Positions 22,131 to 33,000 are shown, counted from the first letter of the stretch. The stretch is DNA of 64,000 bases from Dugong dugon (GCA_030035585.1 CM057482.1:60702828-60766827); one strand, 5' to 3'. The notes: generated by a model not told the origin, from the sequence alone. A program made the numbers and translations.

Positions 22131-22336
22131 AGGAGCCCCGGTGGCGCAGCAATTAAAACCTTGGCTGCTAACCCAAAGGTTGGCAGTTTAAACTCACCCA
22201 GCGGCTCCATGGGAAGAAGACCGGGCAATCTGCTCCCATAAAAATTACAGCCTAGAAAACCTTATAGGGGTAGTTCTACTCTGTTACATGGGGTGGCTAT
22301 GAGTTGAAAATTGACTTGACCACATCTAACAACATA
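22131..22336 (+). mobile_element. AfroSINE C
   Basis: From aggagccccggtggcgcagc to gaccacatctaacaacataa. Confidence 0.85.
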
Positions 22337-22488
22337 AAAACTTTGAGGAAGTTTGGGTGAGTATAGATGAGGAATACCCCTGACATTTTAAGGGATAAAA
22401 AAAGCAGAGGTAGAGGTTTAAAAACACACTTTGCCTACTTTTCCTAGGACCAGATTAGGAAACGCCTGCTTTTTCTTCTTGTTCCTCA

Positions 22489-22816
22489 TGTTGTTAGCTC
22501 TGTCAAGTCAGTGACGACTCAAGGTGACCCCATGTACAACAGAATGAAAAGTTGTCCAATCCTGTGCCACCCTTGTTGGTGCGCTCCAGTCCATTGTTGC
22601 AGCCACTACGTATTTTCAGTGCCTTCCAGGCTAGGGGGTCTCATCTTCCAGCACTGTATCCGAATATATTCTGTTGTGATCCATAGGTTTTCATTGGCTG
22701 ATTTTGAAAGTAGATCACCAGGACTTTCTTTTTAGTCTGTCTTGGTCTGGAATCTCTGCTGAAAACTGTCCACCATAGGTGACTCTGCTGGTATTTGAAA
22801 TATTGGTGGCATAGCT
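22489..22816 (-). mobile_element. Internally deleted RTE (non-autonomous)
   Basis: Reverse-strand element whose left part is RTE 3' end (caagtcagtgacgactcaag, ccagtccattgttgcagcca) and whose right part is RTE 5' end (gtctgtcttggtctggaatc, ctgctggtatttgaaatatt). The ~2.7 kb of coding sequence between them is missing. Similar architecture to 57772-58232; no tRNA head. Confidence 0.78.
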
Positions 22817-23407
22817 ATTAAAAAACAATAAAAGAACAACAACAAAAAGCTCCTAATATGCTACATACTTCACAGAAGATAGCAGTAATATGAAGTCTGC
22901 TCGCTAAGACTCACGATTCTGTTTGGAAGGTAAACGGTGTGTCTTGGTTTGTCTCGGGCAGTCCTGGTTTATGCTTGTTGTCCTGGTGCAATTATTAATA
23001 GTGGGTTCCCTTTCACTCTCAGAAGAGTCCCAGTTTGAACAACACACCATATACATAAGCTCTTCATTGGAAAATCCCATTTGTGTGACTCTGGTTTATC
23101 TCTGCCTTCATTTTTTTTTTCTTCATGGCTTTGGTGAAGTAGCAAGGAGACACATGCTTCTACTTTTCACATAACGATTTAAATGACAAGCGGAACTGTG
23201 AGTCAACTGGAAAAGAAATCAAGGCAGGCCTAAATCAAATCAAGTTTCACCAAAAAGGCAGATTAAAATGGAACATGCAGTCCATGAGTCCTCCTTGGAT
23301 CCCTCACACTCATGTGATCACTGCTCAACATTAAAGAGACCAGGGCATAGCAGCCAGGAGAAGGGCTTGGGAAACTGACGTGGTGAACTAGTCTATTTAC
23401 TGTCAAC
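22817..23407. other. Intergenic DNA, no feature recognised
   Basis: Unique-looking. Starts with an AAC-rich stretch at 22823-22850. Confidence 0.35.
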
Positions 23408-23749
23408 TAGCCTGAATGTGGAAACCCTGGTGGCATAGTGGTTAAGAGCTATGGCTGCTAACCAAAAGGTCAGCAGTTCGAATCCACCAGGTACTCCTTG
23501 GAAACCCTATGGGGAAGTTGTACTCTGTCCTATAGGGTCTCTATGAGTCAGAATCGACTCGATGGCAACGGGTTTCATTTGGTTTAGCCTGAATGGGGTG
23601 CCCTCGTGGTACAGTGGTTAAGAGCTACAGCTGCTAATCAGAAGGTCAGCAGTTCGAATCTACCAGCCGCTCCTTGGGAACCTGATGGGGCAGTTCTACT
23701 CTGTCCTATAGGGTCATTATGATTTGGAATCAACCCAATGTCCTGAATG
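23408..23749 (+). mobile_element. Tandem pair of AfroSINE B with a triplicated target
   Basis: Copy 1 spans 23419-23584 (tggaaaccctggtggcatag to gatggcaacgggtttcattt plus tail) and copy 2 spans 23596-23741 (gggtgccctcgtggtacagt onward). The target tagcctgaatg occurs at 23408-23418 and 23585-23595, and cctgaatg at 23742-23749. So one SINE integrated and a second then integrated beside it, reusing the same target. Confidence 0.88.
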
Positions 23750-23934
23750 GAACTTTTTTTGGTACAATATGCTGATGATGTGGTTGTATGGTACGGGCAT
23801 CACATGACTGAGCTACTCAAAGTGGGGACAGAACACAGTCCCATCTGTTCCCAGCTCCAGCACTAAAGTGAAGGCCGATAAGTCCTCCTGGCTGCCTCAA
23901 CTGGAGACAGGGACTCTTGGAGGTAGGGGATAGT

Positions 23935-24115
23935 GAACAGAGCTTGGGTTTGGGCACTTGACTCTGCTGGACTGACTGTATTCAAATCCTAGCTCTGCTG
24001 TCTACTAGTTGTGTGAGTGTGGGTGAGGTGCCAACTCCTCTCTGAACCTTGATTTCCTTATTTATGAAATTGAGATAACAATGTCTATCTTGTTAGGGTG
24101 TTTGGAGATATGCTT
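23935..24115 (+). repeat. MIR
   Basis: Contains tcaaatcctagctctgctgt, ctactagttgtgtgagtgtg and gatttccttatttatgaaat, a MIR without its 3' end. Confidence 0.7.
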
Positions 24116-24134
24116 GTGTGTATATGTGTGTACT

Positions 24135-24345
24135 GAAGTCTCTGGATGGTGCAAATGGTTAATGTGCTTGGCTGTTAACCAAAAGTTTGATGGTTTTAGT
24201 CGACTCAGAGTCACCTCAGAAGAAAGGCCTAGTAATCTACTTCCAAAAAATCAGCTATTGAAAACCCTGTGGAGAAAAATGTCTGCCTTGAGCATTATGC
24301 TCTTTTAAGAACTGTCTATATGGGATCAAATTGACAACAGCAACT
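24135..24345 (+). mobile_element. AfroSINE A, diverged
   Basis: Head gtctctggatggtgcaaatg, body cacctcagaagaaaggccta. The 3' part is altered after 24280. Confidence 0.8.
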
Positions 24346-24414
24346 CAAAAGATGAGATAGGAACCTTAGGGGGCAGTGAGTTTATGTTAATGGGAGAGGA
24401 ATAACTCAGAAAAG

Positions 24415-24790
24415 GAGGGTGAGAATGGTTACTCAACTCAAAGAATTGTCCAATAGTAAGAATGCTTACTCGGTTAAAGTAAAAGCAAAGAGATTTATTG
24501 AGGGTAATACAATTCATGAATTGTGGAACACATGCAGAGAGGACTCTACCACGTGCTCCAAGGCATGGAGGGAGAGGTGTGTTTTTTATAGTAAAAATGA
24601 GGAAGGGAAGTACATGATGGTCACATGGCCACAAGGTGGGTACATCATCAGCAACTACCTTCTTCCTAGAAGATCTTCAATAAACTCATTGTCCTACAAT
24701 CACATTCCTGATCCTCACCCTTATTTACTTAAGAACTGCTAAACTGCATTCCTGACCCCCACTCTTATATGATATGGGCACAATTGTGAA
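24415..24790 (-). mobile_element. ERV 3' LTR segment
   Basis: Homologous in direct orientation to 30735-31105, 6.3 kb away. Read on the - strand it has a TATA-like ctataaaaaa (about 24582-24591), then an AATAAA signal at 24494-24499 followed by a pyrimidine-rich stretch, the layout of a U3-R-U5 LTR. Exact ends are uncertain because flanking sequences differ between the two copies. Confidence 0.7.
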
Positions 24791-24960
24791 GAGGCTGTCC
24801 TGAACCTGAGTTGTAACCTGTTACTTCCCTAATAAACCCCATAACTGTGAGTATTGTCTCTGAGTTCCGTGTGGCCATTGCAATGAATTGTGAAACTCAG
24901 CAGAGAAGTAGGGCGTGTCATGGGAGGGATGGTTGGTGTCAGAATTGGTAAAGAGGGCAG
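24791..24960 (+). mobile_element. Fragment of a second, + oriented LTR
   Basis: Contains aacctgagttgtaacctgtt, then ccctaataaaccccataact and attgtctctgagttccgtgt, resembling an R-U5 region on the opposite strand to the ERV. Its front part recurs at about 26170-26225. Confidence 0.5.
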
Positions 24961-26040
24961 AGAGAGGAGGCATGTCTGACCACCACCTCATAGGAATCAG
25001 CCTTGGTCTGTTGATCTTGATTCTCCTTCTCCCTTGTGAAGTTAAAGGAGGTCAGATGCTGCCTCACACCATTTTTACACCAATATAGTCCATCTTTTGT
25101 TGAAATATTTTGGTTTTCAGCAAGTCAGTGAAGTAAAAACCTATCTTCAGACAACAAAGTTTAATATGGCCATGAGTAACTTATAATAATAATACTTCTT
25201 AAAAGTGAAAGACCTGATGGGAATTGATTACAAAATTAATGCAAAGCCAAATAAAGTCAATTAAAAAATTTAGACAAAAATATCTCTAAACATAATGACT
25301 AACCTTATTTTCAAAGGGCTTCAGATATAACACATAATAATCTTGAGACAGAATACCATATTGTCAGGATATACCAAGAATATGCCAAGATTATTAAGTC
25401 TCTAAGTATCTGAATAATAATTTTAAAAACTCCATGAATAAATGATGTGAATTCCCCAGTTAAAACCATTGACTTTGATGATGCTAGATTCAAAAGAAAT
25501 AAACTAGTGACTGAGTTTAAAAAATAATAAAATTATGATATAATAGTATGTGCTTCTTGTCTAATATCAGGCAAAAACATAAGGGGAAACACTAACACAT
25601 AAATTTTTAATCCCAAAGAAAATCAGGCACTTCTCTTGATTTGACTACATATTTCATGTCGTGCGCAAAACTTTAAATAAACCATTTTTTAGAATTTTTC
25701 CTTTTATAAATCTAGAAGAAATCTTTTGTGGCTTCCCAAGAAGTTTCAAAGATGTCAGGAGTTTATCATAGGCCACCCAGAAACAATATTTAAGTTATTT
25801 AACCAAAGATCTTAAAGGTAAAAGCCTTAGCCTTTTTTTTTTTTTTTTTTTTTTTAAGCCACAAGGCTTGGATTTTGACTCAGGAATTTATTCTAATGAG
25901 AACCTTTGCTTTTGAGGCAGATGACACAGAGAATAAATTAATTCTTCAACTCAGTAATTAAAGAAAATTTTGTTATTTTAATAGCAGGAAACCCGATTCT
26001 TCGCTCTATGTATTATTTAACATTAAAAGTTCTTAAATAT
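24961..26040. other. AT-rich DNA inside the ERV region
   Basis: No gene recognised. It includes a T run at 25833-25855. Possibly decayed retroviral internal sequence, but I cannot identify pol or env. Confidence 0.35.
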
Positions 26041-26044
26041 TGGT

Positions 26045-26245
26045 AGAGCTAACGAGTTCTGTAACACTTGCCCAAGCAGGGCAGAGGCCAGCCCAAGGGG
26101 CCCAAGGGCCCAGGGAGAGGCCTGCCTGCGGGCATGGCTGAGGAGCTTTCCTGACTGAAGAACTGTATCCTGAGTTATTCCTGATCCTGAATTGTAACCT
26201 GTTACTTTCCTAATAAACTCCCTAATCATGGGAAGAAGAAGAAAA
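26045..26245 (+). mobile_element. Second fragment of the + oriented LTR
   Basis: A U3-like GC-rich part (cccagggagaggcctgcctg) runs into tgaattgtaacctgttactt, tcctaataaactccctaatc and an A-rich end. The last 60 bases are homologous to 24803-24855. Confidence 0.55.
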
Positions 26246-26980
26246 AAAAAAAAGAATTTGTAAGCAAGAACTTGAAAGGATATGAGTGTAAGAGGACATT
26301 TTGCATAGGAAAGAGAACAAGTGCTGATCCTACCCAATGTGTAAATCAATACTTGCTTGTTATTCTTATTTTAAACTCCAAAGGGTCAAATTTTAAATGG
26401 AATAAAAAATTACCCAATTCATAACTCAATAAAAATATAAAGGTTCAAAAAAATCTCTGAGTGTATTATGCTCTACAACGCCCTAAATGTCAGCATCCAG
26501 CATCAGTTATTTTTAAGTATAATCTTATGCAACTCTTTGCAAATGAAGATCTTTTCTCTCATAGAAAATTTGCATCTCATTGTAAAGATGAACACATTAT
26601 CCTTGGCTTTGTAATTCCTTTAAGTAGTCGGCTTTTATTTTTTAAATGCATAATGTATACTTAACATTATATAATAAAAGAATAGCATTATATAATAATG
26701 AAATGGTTTCCAACAAGTGTATTTCAGGTATGAACTTCAGAGATATAGATTTTTATGAATGTAAATATAACCTGAAATTTCAATAAACAGAACAAAAGCA
26801 TCAAAAAAAGTTCTTAAAAATCTCATAAATTAAACCATCAAACTTTAGCCAGACAGATAAAATCCTTAAACATATCAAATAAATTCCCTTTTAATAAACC
26901 TTTAAATCATTGTCTTTGTTGCACATCTCTTATAGTCTAACCCTTTAAGTGGCAGAAATGAACACACTCATTAGCAGACT

Positions 26981-27025
<45 letters not shown>

Positions 27026-28856
27026 TTTCTCAGTGGCATAAAAAACAATATATAAACTTAAATTATAATGACTATCTATTAACTCAATTTAATATTAGTA
27101 AGTTACCTAAAGATCTTGGAAATTATTTTAAGCCTGTATACCACAAAACATAATTACTGTTGAAATAAAGTTTGTTTAAATATTCTAAATTTTCATTCAG
27201 AGTCTTACTATGCCCCATATTTTCCCTGATCTAACTTTAGTCCTTTAAGAGTTTATCAACTAGTTTTGGAAATCACAAAGTCTCTGCTCAACCAATGAAT
27301 TCATTGATATGAATGTAACATTAAGTCTCTGTCTAGGGGTGGAAATATTTCCCCAGGCCATTTCAGATGTGTCTCATTGTGATTTCTATCTTTTGACATC
27401 TCAGAATTCCTCTACAATAAAGAGAACTTGTTTACAGTTATTTTATGATGGGGATCCACCCAATTTCTGATAACTATAGTAAGATGGCATTTTTCTTACT
27501 TATTTTTGCTTTGAAAGGTCTTTACCTAGTTGGAAGGGGTCCTTAAAAAGTTTCCCTGGAGCTACATGGCCTCAGAGACTGAGGCCAAAGAAACCTGATC
27601 CTGCCCCACCCTCCCTATCTTTTGGCTCATGATCAGAAACAGTTGGCCTAAGTATTGTGAAAGACAAAAGATAATCAAATTCTTTACCTTTTACCATTCT
27701 TTACTATTCTCTTGATAATCAGTTTTGCTTTCTCTTTAGCACAACCTTTTATCTATCCAGTAAATACCAAAGCTCTTTAGCAATTTTGTAAATGAACTTA
27801 TCAATTCTGGCTGGCCATTTTTTTTCCACTAGCTTTGCGCTATGCCTCCCTCTTCTCTTTCTGGAACTACTAGCTTCACTTTAAGACAAAATTACCCCCT
27901 TTCCTTAAATAAAACACATTTCATATAACATCTAGCTTAAGTTACTTAGAAACGTTTTGCTTTTAAGATTGATATACTACAGAACATAAAAATCTCGTCA
28001 GAACAAATTCACTTTCATTAATCCTGGAAATATTAAGACTGCTAAATTCATATAAGCCCTTACTTATAAGATCTGTCAGAGTAAGTTCTTTGAAGGGATA
28101 TTGTAATCTAATTTAATAATACTGTCCGGAGGTAGGATAATATCACATCTTCATGATCTATCTTTTGCATGCTTTATAGGATTCTTTACAGAAGAAATTT
28201 AGAATAGTTTGTCCTTTTTAAGGCCTTGTTATACCAATCAAAAAAAAAAAAAATCCATCCTTTTTTCAGTGTACTTTTCAAATAGACCAATTTATATCAA
28301 AGATTCTCAAAGTGGCTACTAAAAACCTAGACCCAAAAAGCAGTTTTTCTTGGAAGAGAAAAGAAGTGATATTTTAGACAGACCTATGAAAAACACCAGC
28401 CATGGCTTTCAACCTGATACAAGACAGTAACTCTGACACTACTCTCTAGACCAGAGACAAACTCTCAGAACAAAATGAGACAGAAAACTACATAAATTCA
28501 CCAATCTGTGAGGCCAGCTCAAAAACCAGGCTTATACAATACTAAATAACATAAACAACCCAGTTTCTTAAAATGTATACAGCAATTGTTTGGTAAGATT
28601 GATCTAATTCAACAGTAAAACAGGTTCTAGATAAAACATTAACTTGCCAGAGTCTCAGACGGAGGGATCTCAGACCCTCTAACAACCATGAGCACCAAAT
28701 AAAAGTTCCCCAAAGAAGAGGAAAGAAAAGACAACACAAACGGGTTGACTAGCTTCAAACAATTTAAGGTGAAGTCTGTTTAGGAATATGGAGTTGAAAG
28801 CTATTTCAGCCCCAAGTTCTGTCAGATTTAAGCCCCGGTGTCAGTAAAAAATTGGC
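26246..28856. other. AT-rich ERV interior, no gene recognised
   Basis: About 2.6 kb of AT-rich sequence with no recognised SINE insertion and no open frame of note. It sits on the 3' side of the gag relic in viral sense, where pol and env would be expected, but no motif of either is recognisable. Confidence 0.4.
26984..27024 (+). repeat. (TA)n microsatellite
   Basis: About 20 uninterrupted TA units. Confidence 0.95.
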
Positions 28857-29567
28857 TCAAGTGGTCCCTATAATTTTGAACATTCTCATCCTTTTCTCTT
28901 GCTTACATCCTTGAACTTTTTCCCAGTCTATTTTATGGGGAAAACTTTTGGAATAGACCCTATGAGTAATTGAATGATGGCTTTGGTCTGGCCTAAAAAT
29001 TCTATACAGGGAACATAGGGTCTTATAGTTAAAACAGCTTTCTGAATTTTTCCAATTGGTCTCCTCCATCCACCTTTGAGCTTCCCCTGGTCCTATGAAC
29101 TTATTTATTAATTGATACAGATCTGATGGGTCAGGTTTATAAGTTTCTACTAAAATTCTAAATTCCTGGGTGAACTTTTGGGGATCTTTTTGAGGATTAG
29201 GAAAGTCCTTTACAATTACGCAAAGCCCTGCTTTATACTAAGGGGCAAAGTTAACCTGGGGAGGTTTATTTGCTTCTTTTGGATACCTTATCTTAAAAGG
29301 CATCTCAGGAACTGTAACAGAAACTGGTTTCTCTAATAGTTCTTTAGTAGGTTATATAGGGTAAAAAGGGAGTTCAGCAATGGTATTAGTAGAGTCAGCA
29401 GGTGGAGAGGCAGAAGGAATAGGGGTAATAGAAGTAGGGGCAGATGCCTGACATTGCATTTCCTTTAGTTGTTTGGTTAATTTAGAAATGTTATTCTGCA
29501 TAGAAGCTGTTTTGCTTTGTTGACGTCTTTTAGAGGCTTGTTCAGTACCAGTCCAAGTGGTTGCCAA
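28857..29567 (-). pseudogene. Endogenous retrovirus gag relic
   Basis: Read on the - strand, one frame runs from 29567 to 28857 with only two internal stops (29352-29354 and 29238-29240). The first part contains a helix-like SKLTKQLKEMQCQ, a Pro/Ser-rich linker and LPFYPI, like a matrix and late-domain region. The second part carries FPNPQKDPQKFTQEFR and SDLYQLINKFIGPGEAQRW, which resembles the capsid N-terminal domain of gammaretrovirus-like (class I) Gag. The relic is truncated: no zinc knuckle, protease or polymerase was recognised. The call is from motif memory; a profile search would settle the class. Confidence 0.75.
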
Positions 29568-30111
29568 ATTCAGGAGCCTTTCTTTTCTAATTTAGTGCAC
29601 AGAAAAACTAGCTTATCCAGCTCAAAAGAGCCCCACAGTGGCCACTGACCTTCTAAACTATCTCTAGTAAGAGCACGCTGCCATCTTGCTAGAACAGTGA
29701 ATTGATTTTCTAAACTGTCTCTGCTAAGAGCATACCACCATCTGAATAGAACAGTAAATGGAATTTTCTAAACTGTCTCTAGCAAGACCATGCCACCATC
29801 TTACTAGAACAGTGAACTGCACTTGCTATGAGACTTATTCTGTACCCAAAACCTAATGGTGCGCTGGGACCTGAATGCACACCTTTGAAAGAAAAGATGA
29901 GTTCAAACTTTATGAGCTGAAACCTGGATTCTCCCTAAATCAGCTGAAGTAGACTTGAGAGAACCATGTCAATAGCCTCACCAAACTTAATTTGGCAGTG
30001 AACTTGTCAAAACGTTTAGAACATAAACTGAAAATGAAAGTATGAAAGCCAACAATAAATCTCAAAAAGCATCAGTGCAAGGAAGAGGAGCTTGATTTGA
30101 GAGGCTTTATA
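29568..30111 (-). other. ERV leader region or decayed gag start
   Basis: Lies between the gag relic and the nested LTR. It includes three diverged repeats of a ~60-bp unit with cttctaaactatctctagta-like sequence at about 29650-29815. No product recognised. Confidence 0.4.
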
Positions 30112-30116
30112 CCTGG

Positions 30117-30630
30117 TGTCTTAGTTTTCTAGTGCTGACATAACAGAAATACCACAAATGGATGGCTTTAACAAAGAGAAATTTATTTTCTCACAGTCTA
30201 GTAGGCTACAAGTCCAAATTCAGGGCATTAGCTCCAGGGGAAGGCTTTCTCTCTCTGTCGGCTCTGGAGGAAGGTCTTTCTCATCAGTTTTCCCCTGGAC
30301 TAGGAGTTCCTCTGTGCAGGAACCCTGGGTCCAAAGGACATGCTCTGCTTCCGGCACTGCTTTGTTGATGGTATGAGGTCCCTCCACTCTCTGCTTGCTT
30401 CTCTTTCCTTTTATCACTTGTAACATAAAAGGTGGTACAGGCCACAACCCAGGGAAATTCCCTTCACAATGGATCAGGGATGTGACCTTAGCAAGAGCAT
30501 TACAATCTCACCCAAATCCTCTTTAACATAAAATTACAATCACCAAATGGAGGACAACCACACAATACTGAGAATCATGGCCTAACCAAGTTGACACATA
30601 TTTTGGGGGGACACAATTCAATCCATGACA
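30117..30630 (-). mobile_element. Nested solo LTR, afrotherian MaLR-like
   Basis: A reverse-strand LTR of 514 bp from tgtcttagttttctagtgct to ttcaatccatgaca. The 5-bp target cctgg is duplicated exactly at 30112-30116 and 30631-30635. It sits between the ERV gag relic and the ERV 5' LTR, so it inserted after the ERV. Confidence 0.88.
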
Positions 30631-30689
30631 CCTGGGATGACTCCCAGGAATACAGGGAGAATGCTAAGCCCAAGTGGCTCCATTGGGAC

Positions 30690-30710
30690 CAAGACCCCAA
30701 AGTACACGAT
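30690..30710 (-). promoter_or_regulatory. Possible ERV primer-binding site
   Basis: On the - strand tttggggtcttggtccc follows the presumed U5 end, at the place expected for a primer-binding site. It is only partly like the tRNA-Pro site of gammaretroviruses. Weak. Confidence 0.25.
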
Positions 30711-30734
30711 GTCCTGGGGACAGCCAAAGATAAT

Positions 30735-31105
30735 ATGCCTTCGAGTCTCACTTATCTAACACCAAGAAATATCCAAGCCGTAAGAACGCTCACTTTATTA
30801 AAGTAAAAGCAAAGAGATTTATTGAGAGTAATACAATTTGTGAATTGGGAAACCAGGGCAGAAAGGAATCTACCATGTGTTCTGAAGCATGGAGGGAGAG
30901 GTGTGCTTTTTGTAGTAAAGATGGGAAAGGGAAGTACATGATGGTCACATGGTCACCAGATGAGTACATCATCAGCAACTTCTTCCTAGAACATCTTGAG
31001 TAAACTGGTTCTCCTACAACACATTTCTGACCCTTGCCCTTATTTACTAAGAGCTGCTAAACTGCATTCCTGACCCCCACCCTTATTTGACATGAGTCAT
31101 CTTGA
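30735..31105 (-). mobile_element. ERV 5' LTR segment
   Basis: Direct repeat of 24415-24790, sharing agtaaaagcaaagagattta, gcatggagggagaggtgtg and agtacatgatggtcacatgg. The AATAAA signal lies at 30818-30823 on the - strand; the TATA-like box is decayed. The U3 may extend to about 31330, where no paired sequence is left in the other LTR. Confidence 0.7.
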
Positions 31106-31445
31106 GCAAAAGCCAGGCAAGTTAAACAAGATGACTGATAGGGGGCCACAGTCTTCTGATTCCATCCAGCCAGAGGCCCAAGTCCATATGCCTATGAATG
31201 AGAAGAAGTCAAGATTACTGTTCTCAGGAATGCAGAAGCAGGAGACTGCAACAAAGTGGAGTTTTCATTCAGACCTCATGCTAGCCATTTTATTATGCCA
31301 AGTGCCTCAGTTTTAGAAGTTTGCTAGCACAGAATGTAATCAATGTCACTGAATAGTACGGGTAGAAGCTGTTGAATTGGTGTATGTTTTGCTGTGTATA
31401 ATCTCAACAACAACAAAAACAAAATAAAGTTAAAACAACAACAAA

Positions 31446-31519
31446 GAAAACCCTATGGAGCACAGTTCTACTCTGACATGGGGTCATCATGAGTCAGAAA
31501 TGACTTGACAGCAACTTTA
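31446..31519 (+). mobile_element. AfroSINE A, 3' end only
   Basis: From aaaaccctatggagcacagt to gacttgacagcaacttt. Preceded by an AAC-rich run. Confidence 0.75.
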
Positions 31520-31526
31520 AACTGTA

Positions 31527-31582
31527 ATATGTGTGTATGTGTGTATGTGTGTGTGTGTGTCTGTATGTGTATATGTATATTT
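31527..31582 (+). repeat. (TG)n microsatellite
   Basis: Impure TG/TATG run. Confidence 0.9.
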
Positions 31583-31654
31583 CCTTGCACAGCATCAACT
31601 ATATAGCAGGCATTCAACATAAGGATGGGAGGTCTTGGTGTGACTAATGGAAAC

Positions 31655-31765
31655 AGATCTTGTTTTGGGGGGCAATCAGACTTGGGTTCAAATCTTCCCA
31701 GCTCCATGATTTATTTACTAGCTGTGTTACTTTGGTCAGGTTTCTTAAACTCTCTACGACTAAGT
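31655..31765 (+). repeat. MIR relic
   Basis: Has gacttgggttcaaatcttcc and tactagctgtgttactttgg. Confidence 0.65.
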
Positions 31766-31771
31766 GTTGTG

Positions 31772-32410
31772 GTAGGGGAAAAGGTCCACAGACTTAAATT
31801 TAATCAAAAGAGATTTTTATTAAGCCAAGGCAAAGACGATCATTAGAATGAGGGACCTGCCAGTGTGCACCAGGCACAAGAGTCTAGCAGAATCCACTGA
31901 ATCGCAATCAGGGAATCTCTAACATACTGTTACAGAAGGAAGTAAAGTTAAGAAAAATTCTGATTGATTATTCATTAATTCATCATTGTCAAAGGTGAGA
32001 TAACAGAATCGAGGGACTTTACGTTGATAGGTTAAAAGAGTTTTTGTTGACTTAGTTACCACTCAGTGATAGGTTTAAAGAGTTTTTGTTGACTAGTTAC
32101 TGCTAGTGACCAGAGGGTTTACAGGAGGGAGGTTTCCTTAGGAACAACCTGACAACATTCGTTTTTAGCTTAGTGACTGCAGTGGTTTCACAGGGTGGTC
32201 ACAGTGTAGTTGCAAGATATTCATTTCTGAAAATGTAGAGGTTACATACAGTCTCCTCGGGAGCAAACTAACAATATTGTTCTTGGCAGGCAAAACTGCC
32301 CTAAACGGTTCAGTTTTCTGGTTCCACAAGTTTTCTGCAAAAAGTGAATTTCTAAGCCTGGACCCTAACCCAGCTTCTTTTATTCTGATCAATACCTCAG
32401 AAAATTTTTA
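31772..32410 (-). mobile_element. Solo LTR, family not named
   Basis: The left end reads tgttgtggtaggggaaaagg, and the - strand carries an AATAAA at about 31813 in a U3-R-U5-like layout. It contains a direct duplication of ~40 bp around 32028-32110 (aagagtttttgttgact twice). No viral genes. Ends uncertain. Confidence 0.5.
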
Positions 32411-32427
32411 GGATCTTTATATCAGTT

Positions 32428-32848
32428 TTATGGGATTGAATCGTGTCCCCCAAAAAGATATGTTGAAGTCCTAACCCCTGCAACAGTGAATGTGACATTG
32501 TGTGGGGAAAGAGTTTTTTTTTTTTTTTTTTAAACAGATGTTATCAGTTAAATTTACAAAGTCATATTGGAGTAGGGTGGGTCATAATCCTAAACCCTTC
32601 TGAATGGTGTTTCATAAAAGACATGGAAACAACGTCACATACAGGAGGACCCATCTGCAAGCCAATCAACACCAAGAAACTCCTGGAGCTACTGGAAACT
32701 AATAGAGACAAGGTAGAATCTTCTCCTAGAGCCAACAGAGAGCATATGGCCTGCTTATAAACTGAATTTGGACTTTTAGCCTCCAGAACTGTGAGAAAAT
32801 AAATTTCTGTCCTTTTGTTATGGCAGCACTAGGAAACTCAGACACTCA
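32428..32848 (+). mobile_element. MLT1/MaLR-type LTR, old
   Basis: Starts atgggattgaatcgtgtccc, with a T run (32514-32531) and the end cctccagaactgtgagaaaa, taaatttctgtccttttgtt, ggcagcactaggaaactcag. Forward orientation. Confidence 0.78.
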
Positions 32849-32955
32849 GTTTCCTTAAGTAGGTTGTGAGGCTGTTGTGGGGATCAACTGATGAAACACA
32901 TTCCAGTCCTTAGCACCATGTCTGACCCGTAAGAATGGTCAATAAATGTTAGTCA
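32849..32955 (+). repeat. MIR 3' half
   Basis: gtaggttgtgaggctgttgt through gaatggtcaataaatgttag. Confidence 0.65.
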
Positions 32956-33000
32956 ACTTTCTCCTATTCTTGCACCCAGTACTAGTGTCTAAGCACCTCT

